This document shows, piece after piece, positions 7,320 through 15,344 of a stretch of DNA of 39,510 bases. Both the position numbers and the translations under genes were made by a program. Origin of the DNA: Falsiroseomonas sp. (GTDB taxonomy: Bacteria; Pseudomonadota; Alphaproteobacteria; Acetobacterales; Acetobacteraceae); the NCBI RefSeq assembly GCF_030695085.1, contig NZ_JAUYTS010000013.1, positions 1 through 39,510 of the forward strand, written 5' to 3'. The notes below the pieces were generated by a model that searched no databases, was not told the DNA's origin, and was given only the letters and a program-made list of their open reading frames with translations. Each line of letters opens with the position of its first letter. Position 1 is the stretch's first letter.

Positions 7320-9959
7320 ATGGACGCCAAAAGTCATCCACAGCAGGCTCCCGCCGTGCCTGAACTGGGATCGAAGCGCAAAGGATATTGGCCGCGCATT
7401 CCGGCACTACGGCTGCGCGGACATCTAGTTCTTCTGGTGCTGGCGGTGTTGCTGCCGGCGCTGGCCTTCGGCGCGGCGGCCTCCTGGGACGCGCTGCGCA
7501 GCCGCAATGCCGCGGCCGAGGCGCGACTGATCGATACCGCGCAGGCGATGTCTGCGGCGATCGATGCCCATATCGCCGGGCATATCGCCGCCCTGACCGT
7601 GCTCGCCGCCTTCCCGCAGGTGGATGAAGCGGCCTTCGCCGACCTGGCCCGCAACACCGGCGTCGCTTTCGGGGGCTGGGTCGTGGTCATGGACCGGGAT
7701 GGGCGCCCGCTGCTGAACACGCATCCGCGCGCCGGGCCGCTGCCAGGCCCCGGCGGCGCCCTGGGGCCGGGCGGTGGCGGCAGGTGGGTGGAGCAGGTCT
7801 TCACGACCGGCCGCCCGGTGGTCTCGGACCTCGCGACCGGTCGCGCCTCGGGCGAAACGGTCGCCTTCGTCTTCGCGCCGATGCTGCGCGATGGCGCGGT
7901 ATGGCGCGTGGTGGGCATGCCGCTGATGCCGGCGCGCCTGTCCGCCCTGCTGGCGCAGCGCGAGGTATCCGGGCCCGGCGCGGCCGCGCTGACCGATGCC
8001 GGCGGCACCATGGTGGGGCATTCCCATGCCGCTGACCGGCTGGTGGGCCAGGTCCGGCCGCCGCGGCCGGAGGATGCCGAGCTTGGCCGAACCGGCATCC
8101 TGCGTGGCCGCAGCCTGCTGGACGGCGCGCCGCTCCGCACCGCCTTCCGCCGGCTGGGCAATGCGCCTGGCTGGATGGTCTGGGTAAATGAGCCGGAATC
8201 CGCCTTCGCCGCCAGCCGCCGCGGGCCGATGCTGGCGCTGGCCGGTGGCGGGGCCCTGGCGCTGGTCATCGGGCTGGCTTTCGCCACCGCCCTGACCCGC
8301 CGCCTGCTGCGCCCGGTGGAGGCGCTTGTGGCGCATGCCGAGGCCGTGGCCGCCGGCCAGGTGCTGTCCTCCTCCGGCGTGGCCCCCGCCAAGGTGCCGG
8401 AATTCGAACGCCTGCGCCTGGCCGTGGCCGCGGCGGAGTCCGCGCTGCGCGAACGGGGCGAGGAATTGCAGCGGGTGCAGCGGATCGGTCGCGTCGGCGG
8501 CTTCATGATCGATTTCCGCACCGGCGAAAGCCGGCGCTCCGCTGAATATCTCGACCTGCATGGCAGCGCGGCGGAGGCCGAGTACACCCACGAGAGCTGG
8601 ATTCGGGAATTGCACCCGGAGGACCGGGATCGCGCCGAGGCGCATTTCCTGCATGCCATCGCCAGCGGCGCGACCGCCACCAGCTACGCGCAGGATTACC
8701 GCGTGGTGACGCAGGCCGGCACGCGCTGGATCTCCGCCCGCGCCCAGGTGGAGCGTGATGCGGAGGGCCGCGCCATCCGGATGATTGGCGCACATGTCGA
8801 TGTCACCGCGCTCAAACTCGCGGAACAGGCGCTGCGCGACAGCGAGGAACGCCTGCGCCTGGCGCTGGAGGCGGCGGAACTCGGGGCGTGGGAGGTGGAT
8901 CTCCGGCACGGCCGCGCCACGCGGACGGAGCGCACGCTGGAGATCTTCGGCTTCGGGTCCGAGGAGCAGTTCGGCGCCTTCCCCTCCTGGCGCGACCGCA
9001 TCCACCCGGAGGATCGCAGCCGGCTGGATGAGGCGGTGGAGCGGGTGCGGAGCGGGGCGGCGGAACGCTACCTGGTGCAGTATCGCTTCCAGCGGCCGGA
9101 TGGGCAGTGGCGCTGGGTGGAAAGCCACGGTCGCGCGGTGGAGCGGGATGCCACCACCGGCACCGCCCTGCGGCTGATCGGCACGACGCAGGACGTGACG
9201 GCGCGGCGGGAGGCGCAGGAACGCCAGGCGCTGCTGTCGCGGGAGCTGGACCACCGGGCGAAGAACGCGCTGGCCGTGGTGCAGGCGGCGCTGCGGCTGA
9301 CACCACGCCACGATGCGGCCGCCTTCGCCACCGCCATCGAGGGCCGGGTGATGGCGCTGTCCCGCGCGCACACGCTGCTGGCCGCGGCGCATTGGACGGG
9401 GGCGGAGCTGCATTCCGTGCTGCAGGGGGAGGTGGCGGCCTTTCTCACCCCCTCCGGCCCGGCTGCCACCTTCGAAGGTCCCACCCTGGCGCTGGCCCCG
9501 GCCGCGGTGCAGGCGCTGTCCATGGCCTTCCACGAATTGGCGACCAACGCGGCGAAATACGGCGCGCTTTCGCAGCCGGCGGGGCGTGTGGCGGTGGATT
9601 GGGCGGTGGTGGAGGAAGCCGGGGTGCCCCGGCTGCATCTGCGCTGGGCGGAAACGGGCGGGCCGGCGCCTTGCGGGCTGGAAACCGGCGGGCTGGAGAC
9701 TGGCGGGCCGGAGATCGGCGGGCCGGAGACTGGCGGGATGGAGACTGGCAGCCTGGAGATCGGCGGCCCGGAGACTGGCGGGATGGAGGCTGGCCGGCTC
9801 GAGATCGGCGGCACGCCGACGCATCGCGGCTTCGGCTCAACGCTCATCGAGGCGACGGTGGTGCGGCAGCTTGGCGGCCGGCTGACGGTGGAATGGCGGA
9901 GGGAGGGGCTGCTCTGGCAGGCCTGGCTGCCGCTCAACCGCGTCCAGGCCGCGGGCTGA
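7320..9959 (+). CDS. Membrane sensor histidine kinase, HWE family, with two PAS domains
   Basis: 879 residues from ATG 7320 (a GTG codon directly before it is also in frame). Order: membrane helix at about 34-54; an extracytoplasmic sensor region of about 245 residues of the Cache type; a second helix at about 302-326; a short linker region; PAS at about 395-490; PAS/PAC at about 510-620; HWE kinase core from about 640. The phosphate-accepting histidine is probably His645 in LDHRAKNAL. The N box is HELATNAAKYGALS, the WxE signature is RWAETGG, and the G box is HRGFGSTLIE. Between the last two lie nine five-residue repeats not normally present. It autophosphorylates on histidine and passes phosphate to a response regulator, but none is encoded nearby. 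The signal sensed is unknown. Confidence 0.93.
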   Translation: MDAKSHPQQAPAVPELGSKRKGYWPRIPALRLRGHLVLLVLAVLLPALAFGAAASWDALRSRNAAAEARLIDTAQAMSAAIDAHIAGHIAALTVLAAFPQVDEAAFADLARNTGVAFGGWVVVMDRDGRPLLNTHPRAGPLPGPGGALGPGGGGRWVEQVFTTGRPVVSDLATGRASGETVAFVFAPMLRDGAVWRVVGMPLMPARLSALLAQREVSGPGAAALTDAGGTMVGHSHAADRLVGQVRPPRPEDAELGRTGILRGRSLLDGAPLRTAFRRLGNAPGWMVWVNEPESAFAASRRGPMLALAGGGALALVIGLAFATALTRRLLRPVEALVAHAEAVAAGQVLSSSGVAPAKVPEFERLRLAVAAAESALRERGEELQRVQRIGRVGGFMIDFRTGESRRSAEYLDLHGSAAEAEYTHESWIRELHPEDRDRAEAHFLHAIASGATATSYAQDYRVVTQAGTRWISARAQVERDAEGRAIRMIGAHVDVTALKLAEQALRDSEERLRLALEAAELGAWEVDLRHGRATRTERTLEIFGFGSEEQFGAFPSWRDRIHPEDRSRLDEAVERVRSGAAERYLVQYRFQRPDGQWRWVESHGRAVERDATTGTALRLIGTTQDVTARREAQERQALLSRELDHRAKNALAVVQAALRLTPRHDAAAFATAIEGRVMALSRAHTLLAAAHWTGAELHSVLQGEVAAFLTPSGPAATFEGPTLALAPAAVQALSMAFHELATNAAKYGALSQPAGRVAVDWAVVEEAGVPRLHLRWAETGGPAPCGLETGGLETGGPEIGGPETGGMETGSLEIGGPETGGMEAGRLEIGGTPTHRGFGSTLIEATVVRQLGGRLTVEWRREGLLWQAWLPLNRVQAAG
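9675..9809 (+). repeat. In-frame 15-bp minisatellite in the kinase ATP-binding domain
   Basis: Nine 15-base units encode pentapeptides of the form G-(L/P/M)-E-(T/I)-G, from about residue 786 to 830 of the kinase. They sit between the WxE signature and the G box, which corresponds to the flexible ATP-lid region. Units are similar at the DNA level, so copy number could change by slippage without breaking the frame. The antisense strand reads as a pentapeptide-repeat-like pattern, but there is no gene there. Confidence 0.9.
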
Positions 9960-10058
9960 TTGCAGATCCCGTCGATCGTGGCCGATCCGCACCCCGTGCG
10001 TGCAGCACGCCTGACACCCGCCGCAGGTTCCGACCAATGCGCCGTGGACTGAACCGCC

Positions 10059-10859
10059 TCAGCCGCAGCGCACGGACATGCCGCCATCCACCACCAGCTC
10101 CGTCCCGGTGATGAAGCGCGCTTCCTCGGAGGCCAGGAACAGCACGGCATTGGCGGTGTCCCGGCCATCGCCGGCAAAGCCGAGCGGGATGCGCGACAGG
10201 CGCTGCTTGATCAACGCATCCACATCGCCGCCGGCGCGCTGGCCGGCAAGCCGCACCTCCACCATCGGCGTGTGCATCTGCCCCGGCACCACGGTGTTCG
10301 CGCGGATGCCCTTGGTGGCGTACTGGATGGCGACGACGCGGGAGAACTGGATGACGCCGGCCTTCGACGCCGCATAGGCCACCTGCGCCGCACCCGTCCA
10401 GCGGATGCCGCTGGTGGAGGCGAGGTTGACGATGGCGCCGCCGCCGGCCGCCTCCATCACCGGAATCACATGCTTGCAGGTCAGGAACACGCTTTTCAGA
10501 TTGTGGTCGATCTGCGCGTCCCACACCTCCTCCGCCATTTCCACCGGGCCGCCGGCGGCGGAACCGCCGACATTGTTCACCAGGATGTCGATGCGGCCGT
10601 GTTCCGCGACGATGCCGGCGACAAGCTGCGCGATGGCGGCGCTGTCCGTCACGTTGCAGACGGCGGCGTGGAAGATGCCCTGCACCTCCGCCACGCGTTG
10701 CGCGGTTTCATCCATCGCGGCCATGTCGCGGTCCACGCCGATGACGGTGGCGCCTTCGCGCGCGAAGCCGACCGCGATGCCGCGGCCATTGCCCCAGCCG
10801 GTGCCGACGGACCCCGCGCCGGTGACGAGGACGATCTTGCCGGCGAAGCGTGCGGACAT
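10059..10859 (-). CDS. Short-chain dehydrogenase/reductase
   Basis: 266 residues, a classical SDR. The cofactor loop begins VTGAG and is longer than usual, with an extra SVGTGWGN before GRGIA, as seen in a known subgroup of SDRs. VDRDM at the end of strand 2 suggests NAD rather than NADP. Other motifs are NNVGG, the catalytic serine in LASTSG, YAASK at the active site, and the C-terminal ITGTELVVDGG. ATG 10859 is chosen over earlier in-frame codons because the Rossmann fold begins six residues later. It is divergent from the IclR regulator, 95 bases away, and is a likely regulatory target. The substrate cannot be deduced. Confidence 0.93.
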   Translation of the reverse strand: MSARFAGKIVLVTGAGSVGTGWGNGRGIAVGFAREGATVIGVDRDMAAMDETAQRVAEVQGIFHAAVCNVTDSAAIAQLVAGIVAEHGRIDILVNNVGGSAAGGPVEMAEEVWDAQIDHNLKSVFLTCKHVIPVMEAAGGGAIVNLASTSGIRWTGAAQVAYAASKAGVIQFSRVVAIQYATKGIRANTVVPGQMHTPMVEVRLAGQRAGGDVDALIKQRLSRIPLGFAGDGRDTANAVLFLASEEARFITGTELVVDGGMSVRCG

Positions 10860-10954
10860 GCGGGGGCCTCCTTCATGGACACCCGGCGATAGCGGGCTTC
10901 TCCACCAGGTGCAACATACTTCCAACCAGCGGAAAGACTTGCTAGGCTTCCGGC
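10860..10954. promoter_or_regulatory. Divergent SDR/IclR promoter region
   Basis: The 95 bases between the two divergent starts are the only place for promoters of both genes, and IclR-family regulators usually bind such a region next to their own gene. I can see no clear -35/-10 pair and no strong palindrome, so individual sites are not assigned. Confidence 0.45.
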
Positions 10955-11731
10955 GTGAGGAAACCCAAGGACCTGCCCACGCCCCCCCGGCGTGTGCCCG
11001 AGATCACGCCCGAGGCATTGGGTGCCGAAGGCAATGTGCGCGCGGTGGACCGCGCCCTGGCGCTGCTCGACGCATTCCGGGAGGAAGACGGGCCGCTGCC
11101 GCTGGCGGACCTCGCCCGGCGCAGCGGGCTGCATCTGACCACCGCGCTCCGGCTGCTCGGCACGCTGGAAAGCCATGGCTTCGTCACCCGCCTGCCGGCC
11201 GGCGGCTATGTGCTGGGCGCGACCTTGCTGCTGCTCGGCGAACGCTTCCGGCGCAGCCTGCGCCTCGATGACCATGTGCGCCCGGCGCTGGAACGGCTGC
11301 GCGCCGAAAGCGGCGAAAGCGCCACCTTCTTCGTCCGCGACGGCGATCGCCGCCGTTGCCTGTTCCGGCTGGAAAGCCCGCATCCGGTGCGCGACTTCGC
11401 CAGGGTGGGGGAGATGCAGCCGCTCGGCATCGGTGCGCATGGCCGCGCGCTGCTGGCGCTGGACCCGCCACAAGCGGACCGGCCGCGCCTGCCCATCATC
11501 AGCCGCGGGGAGCGGCTGCAGGATGTTGCCGCCATCGCCGCGCCGGTGCTTGCGGCAGATGGCATGGTGGCGGGCTCCATCGGCCTCACCCTGCCGCTGT
11601 ACCGCTTCGATGCCGCCGCCGAACGGCTGTGCACGACGCTTGTGATGCGAGAGGCGCTGGCGGTGACCGCCGCGCTGGGTGGCACCCCCGCGCCGATCGC
11701 CGCTTTGGGAGATTCTGCATGGCACGACTGA
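10955..11731 (+). CDS. IclR family transcriptional regulator
   Basis: 258 residues with a GTG start. An N-terminal winged helix-turn-helix covers about residues 28-85 (VDRALALLDAF, then LPLADLARRSGLHLTTALRLLGTLESHGFVTR). An effector-binding IclR domain follows (ESATFFVRDGDRRRCLFRLES, then GIGAHGRALLAL). IclR proteins control catabolic operons in response to small organic acids. Its start faces the SDR gene across 95 bases. Its end overlaps the next gene by 13 bases, so it is the first gene of an operon with a CMD-family protein, an amidohydrolase and a Bug receptor, and it probably regulates that operon. Confidence 0.94.
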   Translation: MRKPKDLPTPPRRVPEITPEALGAEGNVRAVDRALALLDAFREEDGPLPLADLARRSGLHLTTALRLLGTLESHGFVTRLPAGGYVLGATLLLLGERFRRSLRLDDHVRPALERLRAESGESATFFVRDGDRRRCLFRLESPHPVRDFARVGEMQPLGIGAHGRALLALDPPQADRPRLPIISRGERLQDVAAIAAPVLAADGMVAGSIGLTLPLYRFDAAAERLCTTLVMREALAVTAALGGTPAPIAALGDSAWHD

Positions 11732-12285
11732 CCCTGCCCGAGCCTGCCGACCGCACGCCGGAACAGGCGGAAGCCTGCGCCGAGGCTGCCTCCGGCATCC
11801 GTGGTCGCGTGCCGGCGCCGATGATCGCCTGGATCCGCAACCCGGAACTGGCGCGCCGCGCGCAGAAGCTGGGCGAGCTGCTGCGCTACCAGACCACGCT
11901 GGAGCCGAAGCTGAGCGAGCTCGCCATCCTGGTCACCGCGCGGCACTGGACCTCGCATTACGAATGGACCGTTCACAAGCGCGAGGGGCTGAAGGCCGGC
12001 ATGGACCCGGAGGTGGTCGCCGCCATCGCCGCCCGGCGCGAACCCGCGCTGGCCGATGACCGGGAACGCGCGGTGTATGACGTGGCGCGCACGCTGATCG
12101 GCACCGCGCGGCTGCCGCAGGCGCTGCATGACCATGGCACCGCGGTGCTCGGCGAGCGCGGCATGGTCGAGCTGGTGGCGCTGCTGGGCTACTACTCGAT
12201 GGTCGCGCTGACGCTGAACGCCTTCGAGATCGGGCTGCCCGAGGCGCATGCCCCAGAACTGGATAGCTGGGAGGCGCGAGCATGA
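11719..12285 (+). CDS. Carboxymuconolactone decarboxylase (CMD/AhpD-fold) family protein
   Basis: 188 residues. The core helix region PKLSELAILVTARHWTSHYEWTVH matches the CMD domain, with the conserved glutamate and histidines but no CxxC pair. It is therefore not a thiol peroxidase of the AhpD type and is nearer to the decarboxylase branch. A second characteristic stretch is VELVALLGYYSMVALTLNAF. It starts inside the IclR gene and ends in an ATGA overlap with the amidohydrolase. Context suggests breakdown of a lactone or dicarboxylic intermediate; the exact reaction is inference. Confidence 0.9.
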   Translation: MARLTLPEPADRTPEQAEACAEAASGIRGRVPAPMIAWIRNPELARRAQKLGELLRYQTTLEPKLSELAILVTARHWTSHYEWTVHKREGLKAGMDPEVVAAIAARREPALADDRERAVYDVARTLIGTARLPQALHDHGTAVLGERGMVELVALLGYYSMVALTLNAFEIGLPEAHAPELDSWEARA

Positions 12286-13322
12286 GCACCCATTACCTGC
12301 CGGTGCGCGAGGATTGGCTGGCCTCGACAGCCGAGGAAATCCTCGATCCCGGCCAGATGATCGTCGATCCGCACCATCATCTGTGGGACCGGCCCGGCTG
12401 GCGCTATCTGCTGGATGAGATGCTGGCCGATATCCGCGGCGGCCACGATGTGCGCGCCACCGTCTTCGTGCAGGCGCGCGCCATGCACCGCGCGGGCGGC
12501 CCGGTGGAAATGCAGCCGGTGGGAGAGACGGAATTCGCCAATGGTGTCGCCGCCATGTGCGCCAGCGGCGGCTATGGCGATGTGCGGGTCTGCGCCGGCA
12601 TCGTGGGTTTCGCGGATCTTCGCCTCGGCGATGCCGTGCGCCCGGTGCTGGAGGCGCATCTGCGCGCCGGCGGGGACCGTTTCCGCGGCATCCGCCACAT
12701 CGCCACCTGGGATTTCGAGCCGGAACTGCTCAACCCCGCCTACACCCCGGCCGAGGACATGCTGGACAGCGCGGGCTTCCGCGCCGGCTTCGCGCATCTG
12801 GCCCCGCTCGGCCTGAGCTACGACGCCTGGCTGTATTTCCACCAGATCCCGCGCCTGACGGCGCTGGCCCGCGCCTTCCCGGGCACGCCGATCGTGCTCG
12901 ACCATTGCGGCGGCATCCTGGGGATTGGCCGTTTCGCCGGGAAGCGGGAGGAGGTGTTCGCGGACTGGTCGCGCCATATGCGCGACCTCGCCACCTGCCC
13001 GAACGTCATGGTCAAGCTCGGCGGCCTCGGCATGCGGCTGCCGGGCTTCGGGCTGGAGCAGGGTGCCGCTGCGCCGTCCTCCGCCCAGCTGGCCGAGGCC
13101 TGGCGGCCCTGGATGGAGGCCTGCATCGAAATCTTCGGCACCAGCCGCTGCATGTTCGAAAGCAACTTCCCCGTCGACAAGGGTGGCTACGGCTACGTCG
13201 CCGGCTGGAACGCCTTCAAGCGCCTGGCCCAGGGCGCCAGCGCGGCCGAGAAGGCCGACCTGTTCTGGCGCAGCGCCACCCGTTTCTACCGCCTGCCATT
13301 CAACGAAGGAGGAAACACATGA
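12282..13322 (+). CDS. Amidohydrolase of the LigI-like (COG3618) group
   Basis: 346 residues. The metal-binding N-terminal strand is IVDPHHHLWDRPGWRYL. Further TIM-barrel motifs are FRGIRHIATWD, IVLDHCGGILG, VMVKLGGLG and the terminal FESNFPVDKGG. This group includes 2-pyrone-4,6-dicarboxylate lactonase and similar hydrolases that open lactones. The start and the stop each overlap a neighbour as ATGA, so it is tightly coupled to the CMD-family gene before it and the solute receptor after it. The lactonase idea fits that neighbour, but the true substrate is unknown. Confidence 0.9.
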   Translation: MSTHYLPVREDWLASTAEEILDPGQMIVDPHHHLWDRPGWRYLLDEMLADIRGGHDVRATVFVQARAMHRAGGPVEMQPVGETEFANGVAAMCASGGYGDVRVCAGIVGFADLRLGDAVRPVLEAHLRAGGDRFRGIRHIATWDFEPELLNPAYTPAEDMLDSAGFRAGFAHLAPLGLSYDAWLYFHQIPRLTALARAFPGTPIVLDHCGGILGIGRFAGKREEVFADWSRHMRDLATCPNVMVKLGGLGMRLPGFGLEQGAAAPSSAQLAEAWRPWMEACIEIFGTSRCMFESNFPVDKGGYGYVAGWNAFKRLAQGASAAEKADLFWRSATRFYRLPFNEGGNT

Positions 13323-14287
13323 TCCGACGCCTCGCCCTTGGCGCGCTGCTCGGCGCGCTCACTGTACTGCCTGCCATGGCGCAGCCCGCCTGGCCGGACC
13401 GTCCGATCCGCCTCATCGTGCCCTTCGGCGCCGGCGGCCCGAGCGACATCGTCGCCCGCCTGCTGGTGCCGCATATCTCGGCCACGCTTGGCCAGCCCGT
13501 GGTGGTGGACAACCGCGCCGGCGCCGGTGGCGTCACGGGCGTCGACATGATCGCGCGCGCCCCGGCCGATGGCTACGTCTTCGGCATGGGCAGCGCCGGC
13601 GGCCTGGCGATCTCGCCCGGCCTGGATCGCGGCACGCCCTACAACCCGCTGACGGATCTGGCGCCGATCACCCTCGGCGTGCTGGTGCCGGAGCCGCTGG
13701 TGGTGCCGGCGGCGAGCAACTTCCGCACCATCCAGGAACTGATCGCGGGCGCCAAGGCGCGGCCGGGCGCGCTGAATTTCGGCTCCACCGGGTCGGGCAG
13801 CATGCCGCATCTGGCCGCGGAACAGCTGCGCGCCGCGGCGGGCATCGACATCGTCCACATCTCCTACCGCTCCGGCGGCGCGCTTTCGCTCGCGATCCTG
13901 AGCAATGAGGTGCAGCTCGGCTTCGCCGACCTGCCGGTGCTGCTGGGCCATATCCGCGGTGGCACGATGCGGGCGCTGGCGGTGGGCACGGCGGAGCGCC
14001 TGTCCTGGATTCCGGATGTGCCGACGATGCGCGAAGTGGGCCTGCCCGGTGTGGATGCCAGCAACTGGCACGGCTTCGTCGCGCCGGCCCGCACGCCGGA
14101 GCCGATTCTGGTGGCGTTGCACCGCGCCGTGGCCGGCGCGTTGAACGATGCCGAAATCCGCCGCCAGCTCGATGCGCAGGGCGCCATTCCGGGCGGCAAC
14201 AGCCGTGCCGAATTCGGCGCCTTCATGCGGAGCGAGCTGGAGAAGTGGAGCGCGGTGATCAAGGCCAACAACATCACCGCCGACTGA
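13319..14287 (+). CDS. Tripartite tricarboxylate transporter solute receptor (Bug/TctC)
   Basis: 322 residues with a signal peptide (MIRRLALGALLGALTVLPAMAQ). It is followed by the family hallmark WPDRPIRLIVPFGAGGPSDIVAR, then VVDNRAGAGG and ADGYVFGMG. Bug proteins are periplasmic receptors for carboxylates and related organic compounds. A strong GAAGGAGG ribosome site at 13305-13312 and an ATGA overlap with the amidohydrolase fix the start. The TctA/TctB membrane subunits are not in the window, so this receptor is an orphan here, as is usual in genomes with many Bug paralogues. Confidence 0.95.
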   Translation: MIRRLALGALLGALTVLPAMAQPAWPDRPIRLIVPFGAGGPSDIVARLLVPHISATLGQPVVVDNRAGAGGVTGVDMIARAPADGYVFGMGSAGGLAISPGLDRGTPYNPLTDLAPITLGVLVPEPLVVPAASNFRTIQELIAGAKARPGALNFGSTGSGSMPHLAAEQLRAAAGIDIVHISYRSGGALSLAILSNEVQLGFADLPVLLGHIRGGTMRALAVGTAERLSWIPDVPTMREVGLPGVDASNWHGFVAPARTPEPILVALHRAVAGALNDAEIRRQLDAQGAIPGGNSRAEFGAFMRSELEKWSAVIKANNITAD

Positions 14288-14294
14288 GGCAAGG

Positions 14295-15257
14295 CTACTC
14301 CGCGCGGATATTCGCCGCGCGGATCACCGGCGCCAGCACCGCCTTCTCCCGCGCGATCAGCGCGGCGAAATCGGCGGGGCTGCCGCCGCCCAGGATGGCG
14401 CCCTGCTGCGCCAGCCTGCCGCCGATGGCAGGCTCCCGCAGCGCCTCGCTCACCGCCGCGGCCAGGCGCTGCACGATGGCATCATCCGTGCCCGCCGGGG
14501 CCACCAGGCCGAAGGCGGTGCCGAAGGTGAAGTCGATGCCCTGCTCCGCCATGGTCGGCAGATCCGGCAACTGGGCCAGCCGCGCGGCGGTGGCGGCCGC
14601 CAGGGGGCGAACCTGGCCGCCGGTAATCTGGCCCAGGATGTTCGGCAGGTTGTCGATGATCAGGTCGATCTGCCCGCCGACGAGATCCGTGATGGCTGCC
14701 GCCGCGCCGCGATAGGGGATGTGCTGGATATCGGTGCCGGTGGTCTGCTTGAACAGCTCCAGCGCCAGATGCAGGCTGGTGCCGGGCCCGGCGGACCCGC
14801 CGGTCAGCGTGCCGGGCGCCGCCTTCGCCGCGGCGACGAGCGACGCCACATCCCGCCACGGCCGCTGCGGCCCGACGCAGAGCACCTTGGGCGTACTGAT
14901 CAGCAGCACGATGGGGGCGAAGGCGGTCTGCGTGTCGAAGGGCATGGTCCGGTAGATGTACTGGTTCACCGCCACCGGCCCGAGCGAGCTGGCCAGCAGC
15001 GTGTGGCCATCCGGCGCCGATTTCGCGACCGCATCCGCACCGATATTGCCGCCGGCACCGGCCCGGTTCTCCACCACGAAGGGCTGGCCGAAACGCTCGC
15101 TCAGGCGCGGCGACAGGGCGCGCGCCAGCGTGTCCACCAGCCCGCCGGGCGGGAAGGGCACGACGATGCGGACGGGGCGGCTGGGCCAGCCTTGGCCAAG
15201 GGCCGGCGTGGCGAGCAGCGTGGCGGCGGCGAGGGTGGCGCGGCGGGTGATGGGCAT
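14295..15257 (-). CDS. Second Bug/TctC solute receptor
   Basis: 320 residues with a signal peptide (MPITRRATLAAATLLATPALGQ) that has a twin-arginine-like RR. The mature part begins WPSRPVRIVVPFPPGGLVDTLAR and continues with VENRAGAGGNIGAD and PDGHTLLAS. It also has HIPYRGAAAAITDLVGGQID, typical of the family. It converges on the first Bug gene with only 7 bases between the stops. It lies downstream of the ThDP decarboxylase on the same strand and may serve the same substrate. The two receptors are clearly different sequences, not a recent duplication. Confidence 0.95.
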   Translation of the reverse strand: MPITRRATLAAATLLATPALGQGWPSRPVRIVVPFPPGGLVDTLARALSPRLSERFGQPFVVENRAGAGGNIGADAVAKSAPDGHTLLASSLGPVAVNQYIYRTMPFDTQTAFAPIVLLISTPKVLCVGPQRPWRDVASLVAAAKAAPGTLTGGSAGPGTSLHLALELFKQTTGTDIQHIPYRGAAAAITDLVGGQIDLIIDNLPNILGQITGGQVRPLAAATAARLAQLPDLPTMAEQGIDFTFGTAFGLVAPAGTDDAIVQRLAAAVSEALREPAIGGRLAQQGAILGGGSPADFAALIAREKAVLAPVIRAANIRAE

Positions 15258-15300
15258 GGGCGTGATCTCTCCCTGGCGTTCCCGGCCCGTTGTGAGGCGG

Positions 15301-15337
15301 CTTGCGACTGCGGGGCCGACCCGCAGGTCACCGCAAG
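15301..15337 (-). other. Two-part hairpin between decarboxylase and Bug gene
   Basis: An outer 6-base pairing (15301-15306 with 15332-15337) and an inner 7-base pairing (15308-15314 with 15320-15326) surround a 5-base loop. It lies in the 87-base spacer of two same-strand genes. There is no T run in either direction, so it could be a processing or attenuation structure rather than a terminator. Confidence 0.4.
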
Positions 15338-15344
15338 TAAACCC

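Noticed and set aside
7069..7407. A minus-strand frame with VEPGQVVPGQVEPGQ that looks like a short repeat protein
   Set aside because: It merely translates the 15-bp array in the intergenic region and runs into the kinase gene; there is no ribosome site or family match.
7425..9824. A 799-codon minus-strand frame opposite the sensor kinase, with a pentapeptide-repeat-like start
   Set aside because: The plus strand encodes recognisable PAS and HWE kinase domains throughout. The antisense frame is a product of high GC, and the apparent pentapeptides are the reverse reading of the 15-bp minisatellite.
12557..14287. A 576-codon plus-strand frame ending with the first Bug receptor
   Set aside because: The first 254 codons overlap the amidohydrolase in another frame and have no sensible composition. 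The signal peptide and ribosome site place the true start at 13319.
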